From: a candidate division WWE3 bacterium RIFCSPHIGHO2_02_FULL_38_14
Lineage (GTDB): Bacteria; Patescibacteriota; WWE3; UBA101185; UBA10185
Direction: 5' to 3'
DNA length: 60,061 bases
Assembly: GCA_001772865.1 (NCBI GenBank)
Contig: MEVD01000006.1
Span: 35,186 to 95,246 of the forward strand
Within the stretch, counting starts at the first letter, position 1. Each line of letters opens with the position of its first letter. The notes under the pieces are model-generated. The model did not search any database, was not told where the DNA came from, and saw only the letters and a program-made list of their open reading frames with translations. Of the stretch, positions 8,925 through 16,338 are shown piece by piece. Both the position numbers and the translations under genes were made by a program.

Positions 8925-11357
8925 CTATGTTTTGCTGCTTTTTTTTCTTTCCGATTGACAAGTCATTGAAGGAATACTGCTTCCTTTAATAAAATACTCA
9001 CTGATATTGCATCTTTTATAATATATAAGAGTTACAATATCTGGTTTCATAAATACTTCGGAAGGTTTTCCCTGAAGCGTCAGACTCATAATTCGATTCC
9101 ACATGGGTGCAGCTCCGCTTAAACCTGAAGCCAGGTTTTTATTCATAGGGGTATTGTCATTATTACCTACCCAGGTAGCCACAACATATGACGGAGTATA
9201 TCCGAGCGTCAAATTATCCTTTTTATTATCGGTTGTTCCGGTTTTAACCGCTACCGTGTGACCGGTTATCGATAGAAAATTGTTTATCCCAAAAGCCGGT
9301 ATTCTGGCTTTATAGTCAGACAGGATATTAGTAATTAAAAAGCTGATTTCCTCGCTCAATACTCTTTTTTCTTTATCCTTTTCCAAAATCTCGATACCTT
9401 TAGAATCTTTAACTGATATAAATGGAGTAGTATTTTTATATACACCATATCTGGATAAAGTGGCATAAACATTCGCAAGGTCCAGAAGCCTAACTTCTTT
9501 TCCGCCTAAAGTTACGGAAATTCCGTAAGAACTATCTTTCTGCCAGGTAGTTAAACCCATATCTCTTCCTAACTCCACCATATTATCCGCTCCGAGTTTG
9601 CTGACCAATTTAACCGCAGGAATATTATAAGAATTTGCCAAAGCCTGTCTTACAGTCACCGTACCGTGGTATCTGCCGTCATAATTTACCGGCACATAGG
9701 TTTCCCACTGATTTTTATAAATGGTTTTTTCATCTTTTATAGTGGACAATGCCGTATATCCGTTTTTGAGAGCCAAGGCATATGTTACCGGCTTAATAGA
9801 GGATCCCGGCTGCCTATAAGCAGTCAATACATCAAATGATCCGAATTTATCGAAGTAATAGTCTCTAGATCCCACATAAGCCAGGATTTCTCCGGTTCTT
9901 GGATCCAAAACAATTGCCGCACCGTTTGAAATATTTAAATAAGCATTTTTAATTACTTCTTCAGATACTATCTGTTGAACTTTTTCATGGAAATCGAGGT
10001 CCAAAGTGGTTTTGACCGTAAGACCGCCTTTATCCACGATGTTTTTCCCGTATACTCTTTCCAGTTCATCTCTGACATACATTACAAAATGAGGAGCTCT
10101 TATATAATCTACCTGCGGAATAATATTTATTTCTTTTTTATAAGCAGCGTCTGCCTCTTCCGTAGCAACGTATCCAAGCTCAACCATTCTGTCCAGAACC
10201 AGCTTCTGGCGCGATTTTGTCAATTCTAAATCCCCGTTTAAAGGAGAATAATAAGTCGGTGCGGTCGGAAGTCCGGCGAGCAAAGAAGCTTCGGATAAAT
10301 CTAATTCCCAGACATTTTTTCCAAAATATTTTTTGGATGCCGACTGCACTCCCCAGGTTGTTCCACCGTAAGATATGTTATTCAAATAAAGTTCCAGAAT
10401 CTGATCTTTAGAAAAACTCTGCTCAACTTTTAAGGCGATCATTGCTTCTTTTATTTTTCTCACTATGGTACGTTCAGGTGTTAATAAAAGGTTTTTAACA
10501 AGCTGCTGGGTAATTGTTGACGCACCCTGAAGATTGTCTTCCAGAACAGTAGCTTTGGCGGCACGCAGTATGCTTAGCGGCCTGATACCGTTATGCAAAT
10601 AGAACTCGGAATCTTCAACTGCGATTGTACTGTTTTTAACAATATTCGGAATTTTTTCCAAAGCAACCGGCTCATACTTTTTATCTACAAATATTTCATA
10701 TAACAGCTTGTCGTTTCTGTCATAAATTTTGGTAGGCTGGTTCGGAATCCGCTGAAAAAGTTGATACGGGTCAGGAAGGCTTTCATAAAATACGAATACT
10801 GATAGGGGGATGGCAAAAAATACTATAGAGAATACCGTGCCGGAAGTGAAAAACAATAAAGTTTTAATATATGAAAAGAAATTTATTTTTTTAATTACAA
10901 TAGGAGCAACCGCGGTAGCCAAAGCTTCTTCCGAATCTATTATTATAATTTCCTGCAATACTTTTTGCGGATTTTTAAATTTGTTAGCTAAAGTATGAAT
11001 TAACTTTGATACGTTTATTTTTGGAATAGTAACATTCGAATAAAGTATTTTTAGGAAATATTCCTTAACTTTTCCGGTAATATTTCTGATATTTATTTCC
11101 GGAAACTGATAATCCAATGATTTTTCACCAAGAAATAAAAGAAAGTTTTTAAGAGGAGTCAATATATAAATAAGTGAATCAAATAAGAAAAGGTAGTTTA
11201 GTAGTATTAATATCGAAAATAAGCCATTTATCAGTCCGGATAAAAACCTAATCAATAAAAAAGGCAAAATTCTCAGGATCTTAATAATCGAACTTATTAA
11301 AGACCTTGAGTTGACCTTCAACATTATTCTTTTTACCATATCAAATGCAGCAATCAT
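8925..11357 (-). CDS. Class A penicillin-binding protein (glycosyltransferase 51 plus transpeptidase)
   Basis: This is a bifunctional peptidoglycan synthase: it polymerises glycan strands from lipid II and crosslinks the peptides. The GT51 domain (about 210-380) shows EDSEFYLHNG with the catalytic Glu, GASTITQQLVKN and the region ending at LLAGLPTAPTYYSPL. The transpeptidase domain has SSIK (Ser about 519), the SxN motif in ANSYNIP and KTGTT. The family normally has one N-terminal anchor. Here about 200 residues precede GT51, with several hydrophobic segments (about 20-70) and then the usual anchor at about 165-185. Length is 810 residues. The gene stands alone, with 80 bp to the hydrolase gene and the cassette array starting behind it on the other strand. 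Confidence 0.93.
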   Translation of the reverse strand: MIAAFDMVKRIMLKVNSRSLISSIIKILRILPFLLIRFLSGLINGLFSILILLNYLFLFDSLIYILTPLKNFLLFLGEKSLDYQFPEINIRNITGKVKEYFLKILYSNVTIPKINVSKLIHTLANKFKNPQKVLQEIIIIDSEEALATAVAPIVIKKINFFSYIKTLLFFTSGTVFSIVFFAIPLSVFVFYESLPDPYQLFQRIPNQPTKIYDRNDKLLYEIFVDKKYEPVALEKIPNIVKNSTIAVEDSEFYLHNGIRPLSILRAAKATVLEDNLQGASTITQQLVKNLLLTPERTIVRKIKEAMIALKVEQSFSKDQILELYLNNISYGGTTWGVQSASKKYFGKNVWELDLSEASLLAGLPTAPTYYSPLNGDLELTKSRQKLVLDRMVELGYVATEEADAAYKKEINIIPQVDYIRAPHFVMYVRDELERVYGKNIVDKGGLTVKTTLDLDFHEKVQQIVSEEVIKNAYLNISNGAAIVLDPRTGEILAYVGSRDYYFDKFGSFDVLTAYRQPGSSIKPVTYALALKNGYTALSTIKDEKTIYKNQWETYVPVNYDGRYHGTVTVRQALANSYNIPAVKLVSKLGADNMVELGRDMGLTTWQKDSSYGISVTLGGKEVRLLDLANVYATLSRYGVYKNTTPFISVKDSKGIEILEKDKEKRVLSEEISFLITNILSDYKARIPAFGINNFLSITGHTVAVKTGTTDNKKDNLTLGYTPSYVVATWVGNNDNTPMNKNLASGLSGAAPMWNRIMSLTLQGKPSEVFMKPDIVTLIYYKRCNISEYFIKGSSIPSMTCQSERKKSSKT

Positions 11358-11409
11358 AATTAAGAGATCGAAAATGGAATATTTAAATTACCCGGCTTTC
11401 CGATTTCTG

Positions 11410-11438
11410 TCGCTATGCTAGTAAAAGAATAGTATAAT
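11410..11438 (+). promoter_or_regulatory. Promoter of cassette 1
   Basis: A perfect TATAAT (11433-11438) is preceded at 17 bp by TCGCTA (11410-11415). The hexamers at the same place in cassettes 2 and 3 are TCGATA and TCAATA, so the -35 element is conserved but is not TTGACA. The distance from TATAAT to the ATG is 49 nt, and AATTAACA follows the -10. The leader ends in the strong ribosome binding site AAGGAAGAG. Confidence 0.65.
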
Positions 11439-11487
11439 GTCAATTAACACATCCTGTCGTTAAAACCGGCTAGAAAGGAAGAGTGAA

Positions 11488-11976
11488 ATGAGTGAATTGT
11501 TAGGTGGGATCTTTAAGCTGATCCCTCATAGCCGCGCCGGGTTTCTGGTTGTGGCCGTCGTTTTCGGGCTGATCGGATTTGTCGGTGTACAGATTTACAG
11601 GGGCATAGGTCCCGCAATCCCCGAACCGACTGTGGTACCAACATCTCCTTCTCCTGAGGCTCCGGCAGCTCCAGAAGTACCGGCTGCACCTGTATCACCG
11701 AGTGAGGTGGAAGGGCTTCCTATATTTTCCGGCAGTTTGAGGCTGGATGGCAATACATACTGGCCTCAAACTATTGAAAGCCAATATCAGCCGGGAGTTG
11801 ACAAAGGACTGGGAATTCTTTGTTATCAGAGCTCTACGGATTCCGTTAGGAGCTTCACCAACAGGTTTCCCAACGGAATGTCGGATACAACTCCCTGCGC
11901 ATTTTTCCGTATTTACGCGTATAGCTACTCGGCTGAAAACATCGCTGCAGTCAGCGATGTACAACCTCATCCGTGA
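11488..11976 (+). CDS. Cassette protein 1: small anchored secreted protein of unknown family
   Basis: I do not recognise this family. The 162-residue protein has a single hydrophobic helix (about 17-37), then a Pro/Ala/Thr-rich linker (about 42-72) and a C-terminal domain of about 85 residues that is clearly shared with the two following genes. Shared motifs are YWPQT, YQPGVDKGLGILCY, FPNGM, and PCAFFRIYAY followed by an Asn-Ile-Ala. Two cysteines are conserved, which would suit a disulfide outside the membrane. Topology suggests an N-in, C-out surface protein. The start ATG is fixed by AAGGAAGAG seven bases upstream. It has its own promoter and 3' hairpin. Codon use is GC-richer than in the flanking genes, which could mean transfer or selection for high expression. 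Confidence 0.8.
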   Translation: MSELLGGIFKLIPHSRAGFLVVAVVFGLIGFVGVQIYRGIGPAIPEPTVVPTSPSPEAPAAPEVPAAPVSPSEVEGLPIFSGSLRLDGNTYWPQTIESQYQPGVDKGLGILCYQSSTDSVRSFTNRFPNGMSDTTPCAFFRIYAYSYSAENIAAVSDVQPHP

Positions 11977-11982
11977 AAGAAC

Positions 11983-12014
11983 CGCCGCGCTTGTACTCAA
12001 AGATAAGCGCGGCG
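11983..12014 (+). other. Conserved 3' stem-loop of cassette 1
   Basis: The arms CGCCGCGCTT (11983-11992) and AAGCGCGGCG (12005-12014) pair perfectly over 10 bp around the loop GTACTCAAAGAT. The stem begins 7 nt after the TGA stop. No T-run follows directly, so a classical intrinsic terminator is doubtful. An RNA processing, stability or recombination signal is possible. Confidence 0.75.
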
Positions 12015-12093
12015 AGCCCTATAATTAATAATTAAAGTTCTTTGAGTAAATATAAATTATTAAAATATTAATAATAAATGGAAAATTTCATTT

Positions 12094-12122
12094 TCGATAT
12101 TTAAATACTAAAATAGTATAAT
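12094..12122 (+). promoter_or_regulatory. Promoter of cassette 2
   Basis: TATAAT (12117-12122) sits 17 bp after TCGATA (12094-12099). The distance to the ATG is 49 nt, the same as in cassette 1. The leader contains ATTAACATAT and the small inverted repeat CCGG-gtaaa-CCGG (12141-12153), then the ribosome binding site AGGAG (12161-12165). Confidence 0.65.
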
Positions 12123-12171
12123 AACAATTAACATATTACACCGGGTAAACCGGTTAGATGAGGAGATTTCA

Positions 12172-12639
12172 ATGAACAAGACCCTGGTAGGTTTTATAGT
12201 GGCGATACCGTTGATCATTGCTACTGTCTGGGCGGTCGACTTCTTTCGTGGTGAGTTACATCGCTCAGATGCAACACCTAAAGTTGTTCATTCAGTTGCA
12301 ACTGCTACACCCAGCGCAGTTGATGTGACTGTGACTCCATTAACTGATGTCGAAAACGAACTCCCTGTTTTCGAAGCAGACATCGAGGCAATAGGAAGCA
12401 TCTATTGGCCAAAGACCAACGTCCGAGATTACCAACCAAGACAAGAACACGGGTTGGTCATTCGCTGCTACGTTATGCAAACGGCTCCGATAGATGCATA
12501 CTCAGCCTCGTTTCCCAACGGGATGGAAGTAGGGACTATTTGTCCCTTTTTCCGGGTTATTGCCTACAAGTATAATTGGGATAATGCAGTAGCATCTACC
12601 CAGATGAGAGCACTACCAGGTCCCGGGGAAATACCTTGA
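12172..12639 (+). CDS. Cassette protein 2: small anchored secreted protein, paralog of its neighbours
   Basis: This is a 155-residue paralog of the genes on either side. It has one hydrophobic segment near the start (about 5-23), a Thr/Val/Pro-rich linker (about 33-62) and the shared C-terminal domain: YWPKT, DYQPRQEHGLVIRCY, SFPNGM, GTICPFFRVIAYKY and DNAVA. The two cysteines line up with those of the paralogs. The N-terminal parts of the three proteins are hardly alike, so the selected part is the C-terminal domain together with the flanking signals. The start is set by AGGAG six bases before the ATG. No enzyme motif is visible; ligand binding, adhesion or a role in cell-to-cell contact are guesses only. 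Confidence 0.8.
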   Translation: MNKTLVGFIVAIPLIIATVWAVDFFRGELHRSDATPKVVHSVATATPSAVDVTVTPLTDVENELPVFEADIEAIGSIYWPKTNVRDYQPRQEHGLVIRCYVMQTAPIDAYSASFPNGMEVGTICPFFRVIAYKYNWDNAVASTQMRALPGPGEIP

Positions 12640-12645
12640 AAGAGC

Positions 12646-12677
12646 CGCCGCGCTTGTACACAGTAATAAGCGCGGCG
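12646..12677 (+). other. Conserved 3' stem-loop of cassette 2
   Basis: The arms CGCCGCGCTT (12646-12655) and AAGCGCGGCG (12668-12677) enclose the loop GTACACAGTAAT. Stem and position (6 nt after the TGA) match those of the other two cassettes. CCCTCCAATA follows and is nearly the same after cassette 3; a TTTTT run comes only about 13 nt after the stem. Confidence 0.75.
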
Positions 12678-12757
12678 TGCCCTCCAATATTTTTAACATA
12701 GAAATTTAAATCATTTATCTCAAAATTATCTATTGTATTCCAATTATTAATATTCTA

Positions 12758-12786
12758 TCAATATATTTTGAAATTAATAGTATAAT
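12758..12786 (+). promoter_or_regulatory. Promoter of cassette 3
   Basis: TATAAT (12781-12786) sits 17 bp after TCAATA (12758-12763). ATTAACATAT and the inverted repeat CCGG-gttacg-CCGG (12805-12818) follow in the leader, then AAGAGG as ribosome binding site. The distance from TATAAT to the ATG is 46 nt. Confidence 0.65.
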
Positions 12787-12832
12787 ATGTATTAACATAT
12801 ACCACCGGGTTACGCCGGCTTAAGAGGTTGAA

Positions 12833-13315
12833 ATGAAACAGCTTTTCAGTGATCTGACCGAACATCCATGGATCGCAATTGCATTAGGTCTGTCGATCGC
12901 CATTGTTATGTTTAAGCCAATTTACAACTTTACGGGGCAATGGCACCCAACTGAGGATCCAATTATAGTTAGGTCAGTGGCAACACCGACTCCAGGGCCT
13001 TTAGTTGAGATGACCGAAACTCCGGGCGTATCAGCAGAAAATGAAGGTCAAGGTGATTTTGAAGCAGATCTGCAGCAAGTAGACGGATTGTACTTTCCTT
13101 CGACTTCTAATAGCCAGTACCAGCCTGCGGTTGAGAAAGGATTAATCATCCTTTGCTACTCTAATCCGGCTGATTTAGAAGAAAATCCGAAGTCCCGTTT
13201 CTTAAACGGCATGCCGGTCGGAACTAGCTGCCATTATTTCCGTGTTGTTGCTTGGCATTTTAGCACGGAAAATTGGGTAGCTCTCTCCGGAGTAAAGCCT
13301 GGCCCGCCGCCATAA
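12833..13315 (+). CDS. Cassette protein 3: small anchored secreted protein, paralog of its neighbours
   Basis: The third paralog has 160 residues: a hydrophobic helix at about 13-30, a Thr/Pro/Glu-rich linker (about 38-75) and the shared domain, seen as LYFPST, QYQPAVEKGLIILCY, FLNGM, GTSCHYFRVVAWHF and ENWVA, ending in a Pro/Gly-rich tail. The cysteine pair is kept. Its first residues differ fully from those of the other two copies. It has its own promoter and 3' hairpin, so the three genes look like independent transcription units rather than one operon. It is convergent with uvrB across 173 bp. Family and function unknown. Confidence 0.8.
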   Translation: MKQLFSDLTEHPWIAIALGLSIAIVMFKPIYNFTGQWHPTEDPIIVRSVATPTPGPLVEMTETPGVSAENEGQGDFEADLQQVDGLYFPSTSNSQYQPAVEKGLIILCYSNPADLEENPKSRFLNGMPVGTSCHYFRVVAWHFSTENWVALSGVKPGPPP

Positions 13316-13321
13316 AAGAGC

Positions 13322-13353
13322 CGCCGCGCTTGTACATTATGATAAGCGCGGCG
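13322..13353 (+). other. Conserved 3' stem-loop of cassette 3
   Basis: The arms CGCCGCGCTT (13322-13331) and AAGCGCGGCG (13344-13353) enclose the loop GTACATTATGAT. All three loops share GTAC at the 5' side and AT at the 3' side, with a variable middle. The rest of the gap to uvrB (13354-13488) is AT-rich and shows nothing I can name. Confidence 0.75.
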
Positions 13354-13488
13354 TTCCCTCCAATAATTTTCTTATTCTCAACATTTAGTAAATATTAAAA
13401 ATCTTTACTTTAATAAATTAAAAAATAAACAAGAATTTAAACTAAGATTATTCAGCTTATATTTAAACGCCAATAGATTCTTTTATCT

Positions 13489-15561
13489 TTACTCCGAATA
13501 CTTCTTGACTTCCCTAATCTTATCCCTTAATACCGCTGCTTTTTCAAAATTAAGCATTTCGGCTTCGTATCTCATCATTTCCGTCAGCTTCTTTACTTCT
13601 TTTTTCAGCTCTTTGGGGGGCAGTGTTCTGTAATCTATGTCTTCAATATCTTTATGTTTTTTCTTGTCCAACGACTCTTCTATAATTTCATCAATCAATT
13701 TCTCGCGGATCGGTTTCACTATCTGCTGGGGGGTAATTCCGTGTTCCTTATTATATTTTTCCTGAACTGCCCTTCTTCTATTAACTTCATCCATAGCTCT
13801 TTGCATACTAACGGTGACCGTATCGGCGTACATCACTACCTCCCCTAAAATGTGCCGTGCTGCCCTTCCCATAGTTTGAATCAAGGAAGTATCTGACCTC
13901 AAAAAACCCTCTTTGTCGGCGTCTAGAATGGCAACCAGTGAAACTTCCGGCAGATCCAGCCCTTCTCTCAACAAATTTATACCTACCAATACATCGTAAT
14001 TTCCCTTCCGCAGATCATCCAAAATATTAGTTCTCTCTAACGTATCAATATCAGAATGCAAATAAGTAACTTTCACCTGCTTATCTATTAAATAATAACT
14101 CAATTCTTCGGCCATTCTTTTGGTCAGTGTCGTCACCAAAACTCTTTCCTTTCTGTCTACCCTTTCTACAATCCTGGCCAATAGATCCTGAATTTGGCCT
14201 TGTGTGGGCAAAATACTAATTTTGGGGTCAACGATGCCTGTGGGTCTTATAAACAGTTCTTTAACACTACCTCCCGCCATGCTTAATTCCCATTCCGAAG
14301 GGGTTGCACTCACAAATATACATTGATTAGTTTTCCTCAAAAACTCCTCAAAGTTCAAAGGCCGGTTGTCCATTGCAGAAGGAAGCCTGAAACCATAATT
14401 CACCAGTGTTTCTTTCCTGGATCTATCGCCGTTATACATCCCTCTTATCTGGGGGACGGTGATATGAGACTCATCAATTACCAACAAATAATCCTTTGAA
14501 AAAAAGTCCATAAGAGAATACGGTGGATCTCCGGGATTCCTTCCGTCAAAATACCTGGAATAATTTTCAATTCCTTTGCAGTATCCAATTTCCATCATCA
14601 TTTCAAGATCATAGTTTGTCCTCTGCTGAAGTCTGTACGCCTCTATCATTTTTCCCTGGTCTCTAAGCTCTTTTAGTCGTATTTCCAAATCTTCCTGAAT
14701 TTGTTTTATTCCCGTTTCCCTTCTCTCATCAGCGGCAATGTAATGCTTGGCCGGATATATAAGCGCCGCACCGCCTTCTACCATTCTGTGAAGCATATAC
14801 TCCTGTTCGTTCTCAATAATTTCCCTGGAATGGCTTCCTCTTCGTTCTTCCGGCAGCATTGATCTGTCAATCGGCTCACCGGTTAAGGGATTAAATAAAA
14901 TTACCTCGGATAAAGAATCATTAAATATTTCTAATCTCATGGCATAATCAGCATAAGCCAGAAAGACGTCCACAACATCGCCTTTTACTCTATAAGTACC
15001 ACGCTTAAAGTCAAATTCCGAACGGTCATAATAAACCTGGTTCAGCCGTTTCAACAAATCTGCCATTCTTATTTTCATCCCTTTTTTCAGCTCTATAGCC
15101 ATTTTGGAATACTCTGCGGGCGAACCAAGATTGTAAATACATGAAACCGAGGAAACTACAATTACGTCTTTTCGAGTCATCAAAGAAGTAGTCGCTGACA
15201 ACCGTAGTTTATCTATCTGTTCATTAATATCTGCGTCCTTTTCTATATAGGTATCTGTTGAAGGTATATAACTTTCAGGCTGGTAATAATCGTAGTAGCT
15301 TACAAAATACTCTACAGCGTTTTCCGGGAAAAAATCGCGGAATTCCTGATAAAGCTGGGCCGCTAAAGTTTTATTATGAGAAATTACTAAAGTGGGTCTG
15401 CTAATATTTTTAATTACATTAGCAGCTACATAAGTTTTTCCGCTTCCTGTTACTCCCAACAATACCTCATTTTTTCTTCCTGCCAAAATATCTTTTGTCA
15501 GCCCATCAATTGCTTTAGGCTGATCGCCTGTAGGATAGTAATCCGATTTCAACTTGAACAT
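13489..15561 (-). CDS. uvrB: UvrB, excinuclease ABC subunit B
   Basis: UvrB is the helicase-like subunit that verifies damage and recruits UvrC. Walker A is GVTGSGKTY (about residue 36). The damage-probing beta-hairpin region reads YYDYYQPESYIPSTDTYIEK. The DEAD-like box is IDESH, and helicase motifs TLTKRMAEEL and QTMGRAARH are present. The C-terminal UVR domain (NFEKAAVLRDKIREVKK) matches the coiled pair that binds UvrC. The length of 690 is normal. It is divergent from the DUF2270 gene. TATTAT on the minus strand (15581-15576) ends 14 nt before the ATG and may be the -10, which would give a very short leader. Confidence 0.98.
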   Translation of the reverse strand: MFKLKSDYYPTGDQPKAIDGLTKDILAGRKNEVLLGVTGSGKTYVAANVIKNISRPTLVISHNKTLAAQLYQEFRDFFPENAVEYFVSYYDYYQPESYIPSTDTYIEKDADINEQIDKLRLSATTSLMTRKDVIVVSSVSCIYNLGSPAEYSKMAIELKKGMKIRMADLLKRLNQVYYDRSEFDFKRGTYRVKGDVVDVFLAYADYAMRLEIFNDSLSEVILFNPLTGEPIDRSMLPEERRGSHSREIIENEQEYMLHRMVEGGAALIYPAKHYIAADERRETGIKQIQEDLEIRLKELRDQGKMIEAYRLQQRTNYDLEMMMEIGYCKGIENYSRYFDGRNPGDPPYSLMDFFSKDYLLVIDESHITVPQIRGMYNGDRSRKETLVNYGFRLPSAMDNRPLNFEEFLRKTNQCIFVSATPSEWELSMAGGSVKELFIRPTGIVDPKISILPTQGQIQDLLARIVERVDRKERVLVTTLTKRMAEELSYYLIDKQVKVTYLHSDIDTLERTNILDDLRKGNYDVLVGINLLREGLDLPEVSLVAILDADKEGFLRSDTSLIQTMGRAARHILGEVVMYADTVTVSMQRAMDEVNRRRAVQEKYNKEHGITPQQIVKPIREKLIDEIIEESLDKKKHKDIEDIDYRTLPPKELKKEVKKLTEMMRYEAEMLNFEKAAVLRDKIREVKKYSE

Positions 15562-15648
15562 ATTTAAATTGTATCATAATATTCGGGTATTATATGGTAG
15601 TTAAACTTGACTATTATTACAATGTGGTTAATAATTGCCGTTATTACT

Positions 15649-16302
15649 ATGTCACTCGAAGAAAGTTTAAAAGATATAAAAGAAAAATATTATGGTTTTC
15701 TTTACCATTATTATAGGGCTGAAGTATACAGAGAAACCAACTGGAGAAACCGATTAGATACAACTACAAATTGGTCAATTGTAGTAACTGCGGCAATCGC
15801 CTCTTTTGCGTTCGGAAATGAGGATATTCCTCATATAGTGTTTATTCTGAACTATTTTTTTGTACTCTCATTTTTATATATCGAAGCCAGAAGATTTAGA
15901 AATTATATGCTATTGAGAGAAAGAACCAGATTAATGGAAAAAAACTTATTGGCCCCTATTTTAATCGGTCATGACTTAGATATAGATTTAAATAATGAAT
16001 GGAGGTCCTCGTTAGCAGACTCTTTAAACTCACCTAAAATAGAATTATCAAAAACTGAAGCTCTTGCCTGGAGAATTCGCAGAAATTACGCAATTATACT
16101 TGTATTCATTGCAATTTTATGGCTGGTAAAGGTTACAACATCTCCTACAAAATCAGAAAGTATTTTTGATGTTTATAAAAATGCACGAATGTGGTTTATT
16201 CCTGGGGAAATTGTGTTCTGGGGAATAATAGTATCGGTATTTACTGTAATATTCCTATCCTTATTATCTCTCAATAAGACAAGTCATTCAGATTTACCGT
16301 AG
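15649..16302 (+). CDS. DUF2270 family integral membrane protein
   Basis: The stretch YRAEVYRETNWRNRLDTTTN followed by WSIVVTAAIASFAFG matches the conserved core of DUF2270, predicted integral membrane proteins of unknown function. Four hydrophobic segments are visible: two at about residues 38-80 and two near the C-terminus (about 150-167 and 187-207). I chose ATG at 15649 (MSLEESLKD) because the family starts in the cytoplasm shortly before the conserved core. In-frame starts at 15622 (ATG) and 15607 (TTG) would add a hydrophobic N-terminus. It is divergent from uvrB and convergent with the metalloprotease gene. Confidence 0.7.
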   Translation: MSLEESLKDIKEKYYGFLYHYYRAEVYRETNWRNRLDTTTNWSIVVTAAIASFAFGNEDIPHIVFILNYFFVLSFLYIEARRFRNYMLLRERTRLMEKNLLAPILIGHDLDIDLNNEWRSSLADSLNSPKIELSKTEALAWRIRRNYAIILVFIAILWLVKVTTSPTKSESIFDVYKNARMWFIPGEIVFWGIIVSVFTVIFLSLLSLNKTSHSDLP

Positions 16303-16338
16303 TAGAATTTAACTCTTCAGCCCATTTTAAATGAATTA

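Larger units (their letters stand above)
11410..13353 (+). repeat. Three tandem promoter-gene-hairpin cassettes
   Basis: Three units repeat in direct order, with TATAAT boxes at 11433, 12117 and 12781 (periods 684 and 664 bp). Each unit has a -35 element TCRNTA, a TATAAT, then ATTAACA, a CCGG-containing leader, a Shine-Dalgarno site, a gene for a small anchored protein, and a GC-rich stem-loop 6-7 nt after the stop codon. The flanking elements are more alike between units than the N-terminal coding parts. The units are visibly richer in G+C than the surrounding DNA. Confidence 0.8.

Noticed and set aside
11983-12014. Stem-loop after cassette 1 as ordinary intrinsic terminator
   Set aside because: No T-run follows the stem within the usual few bases; left as an unexplained element.
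11983-13353. Cassette stem-loops as integron attC sites
   Set aside because: I see no GTTRRRY/RYYYAAC core and no integrase in the window, and each cassette carries its own promoter, which integron cassettes normally lack.
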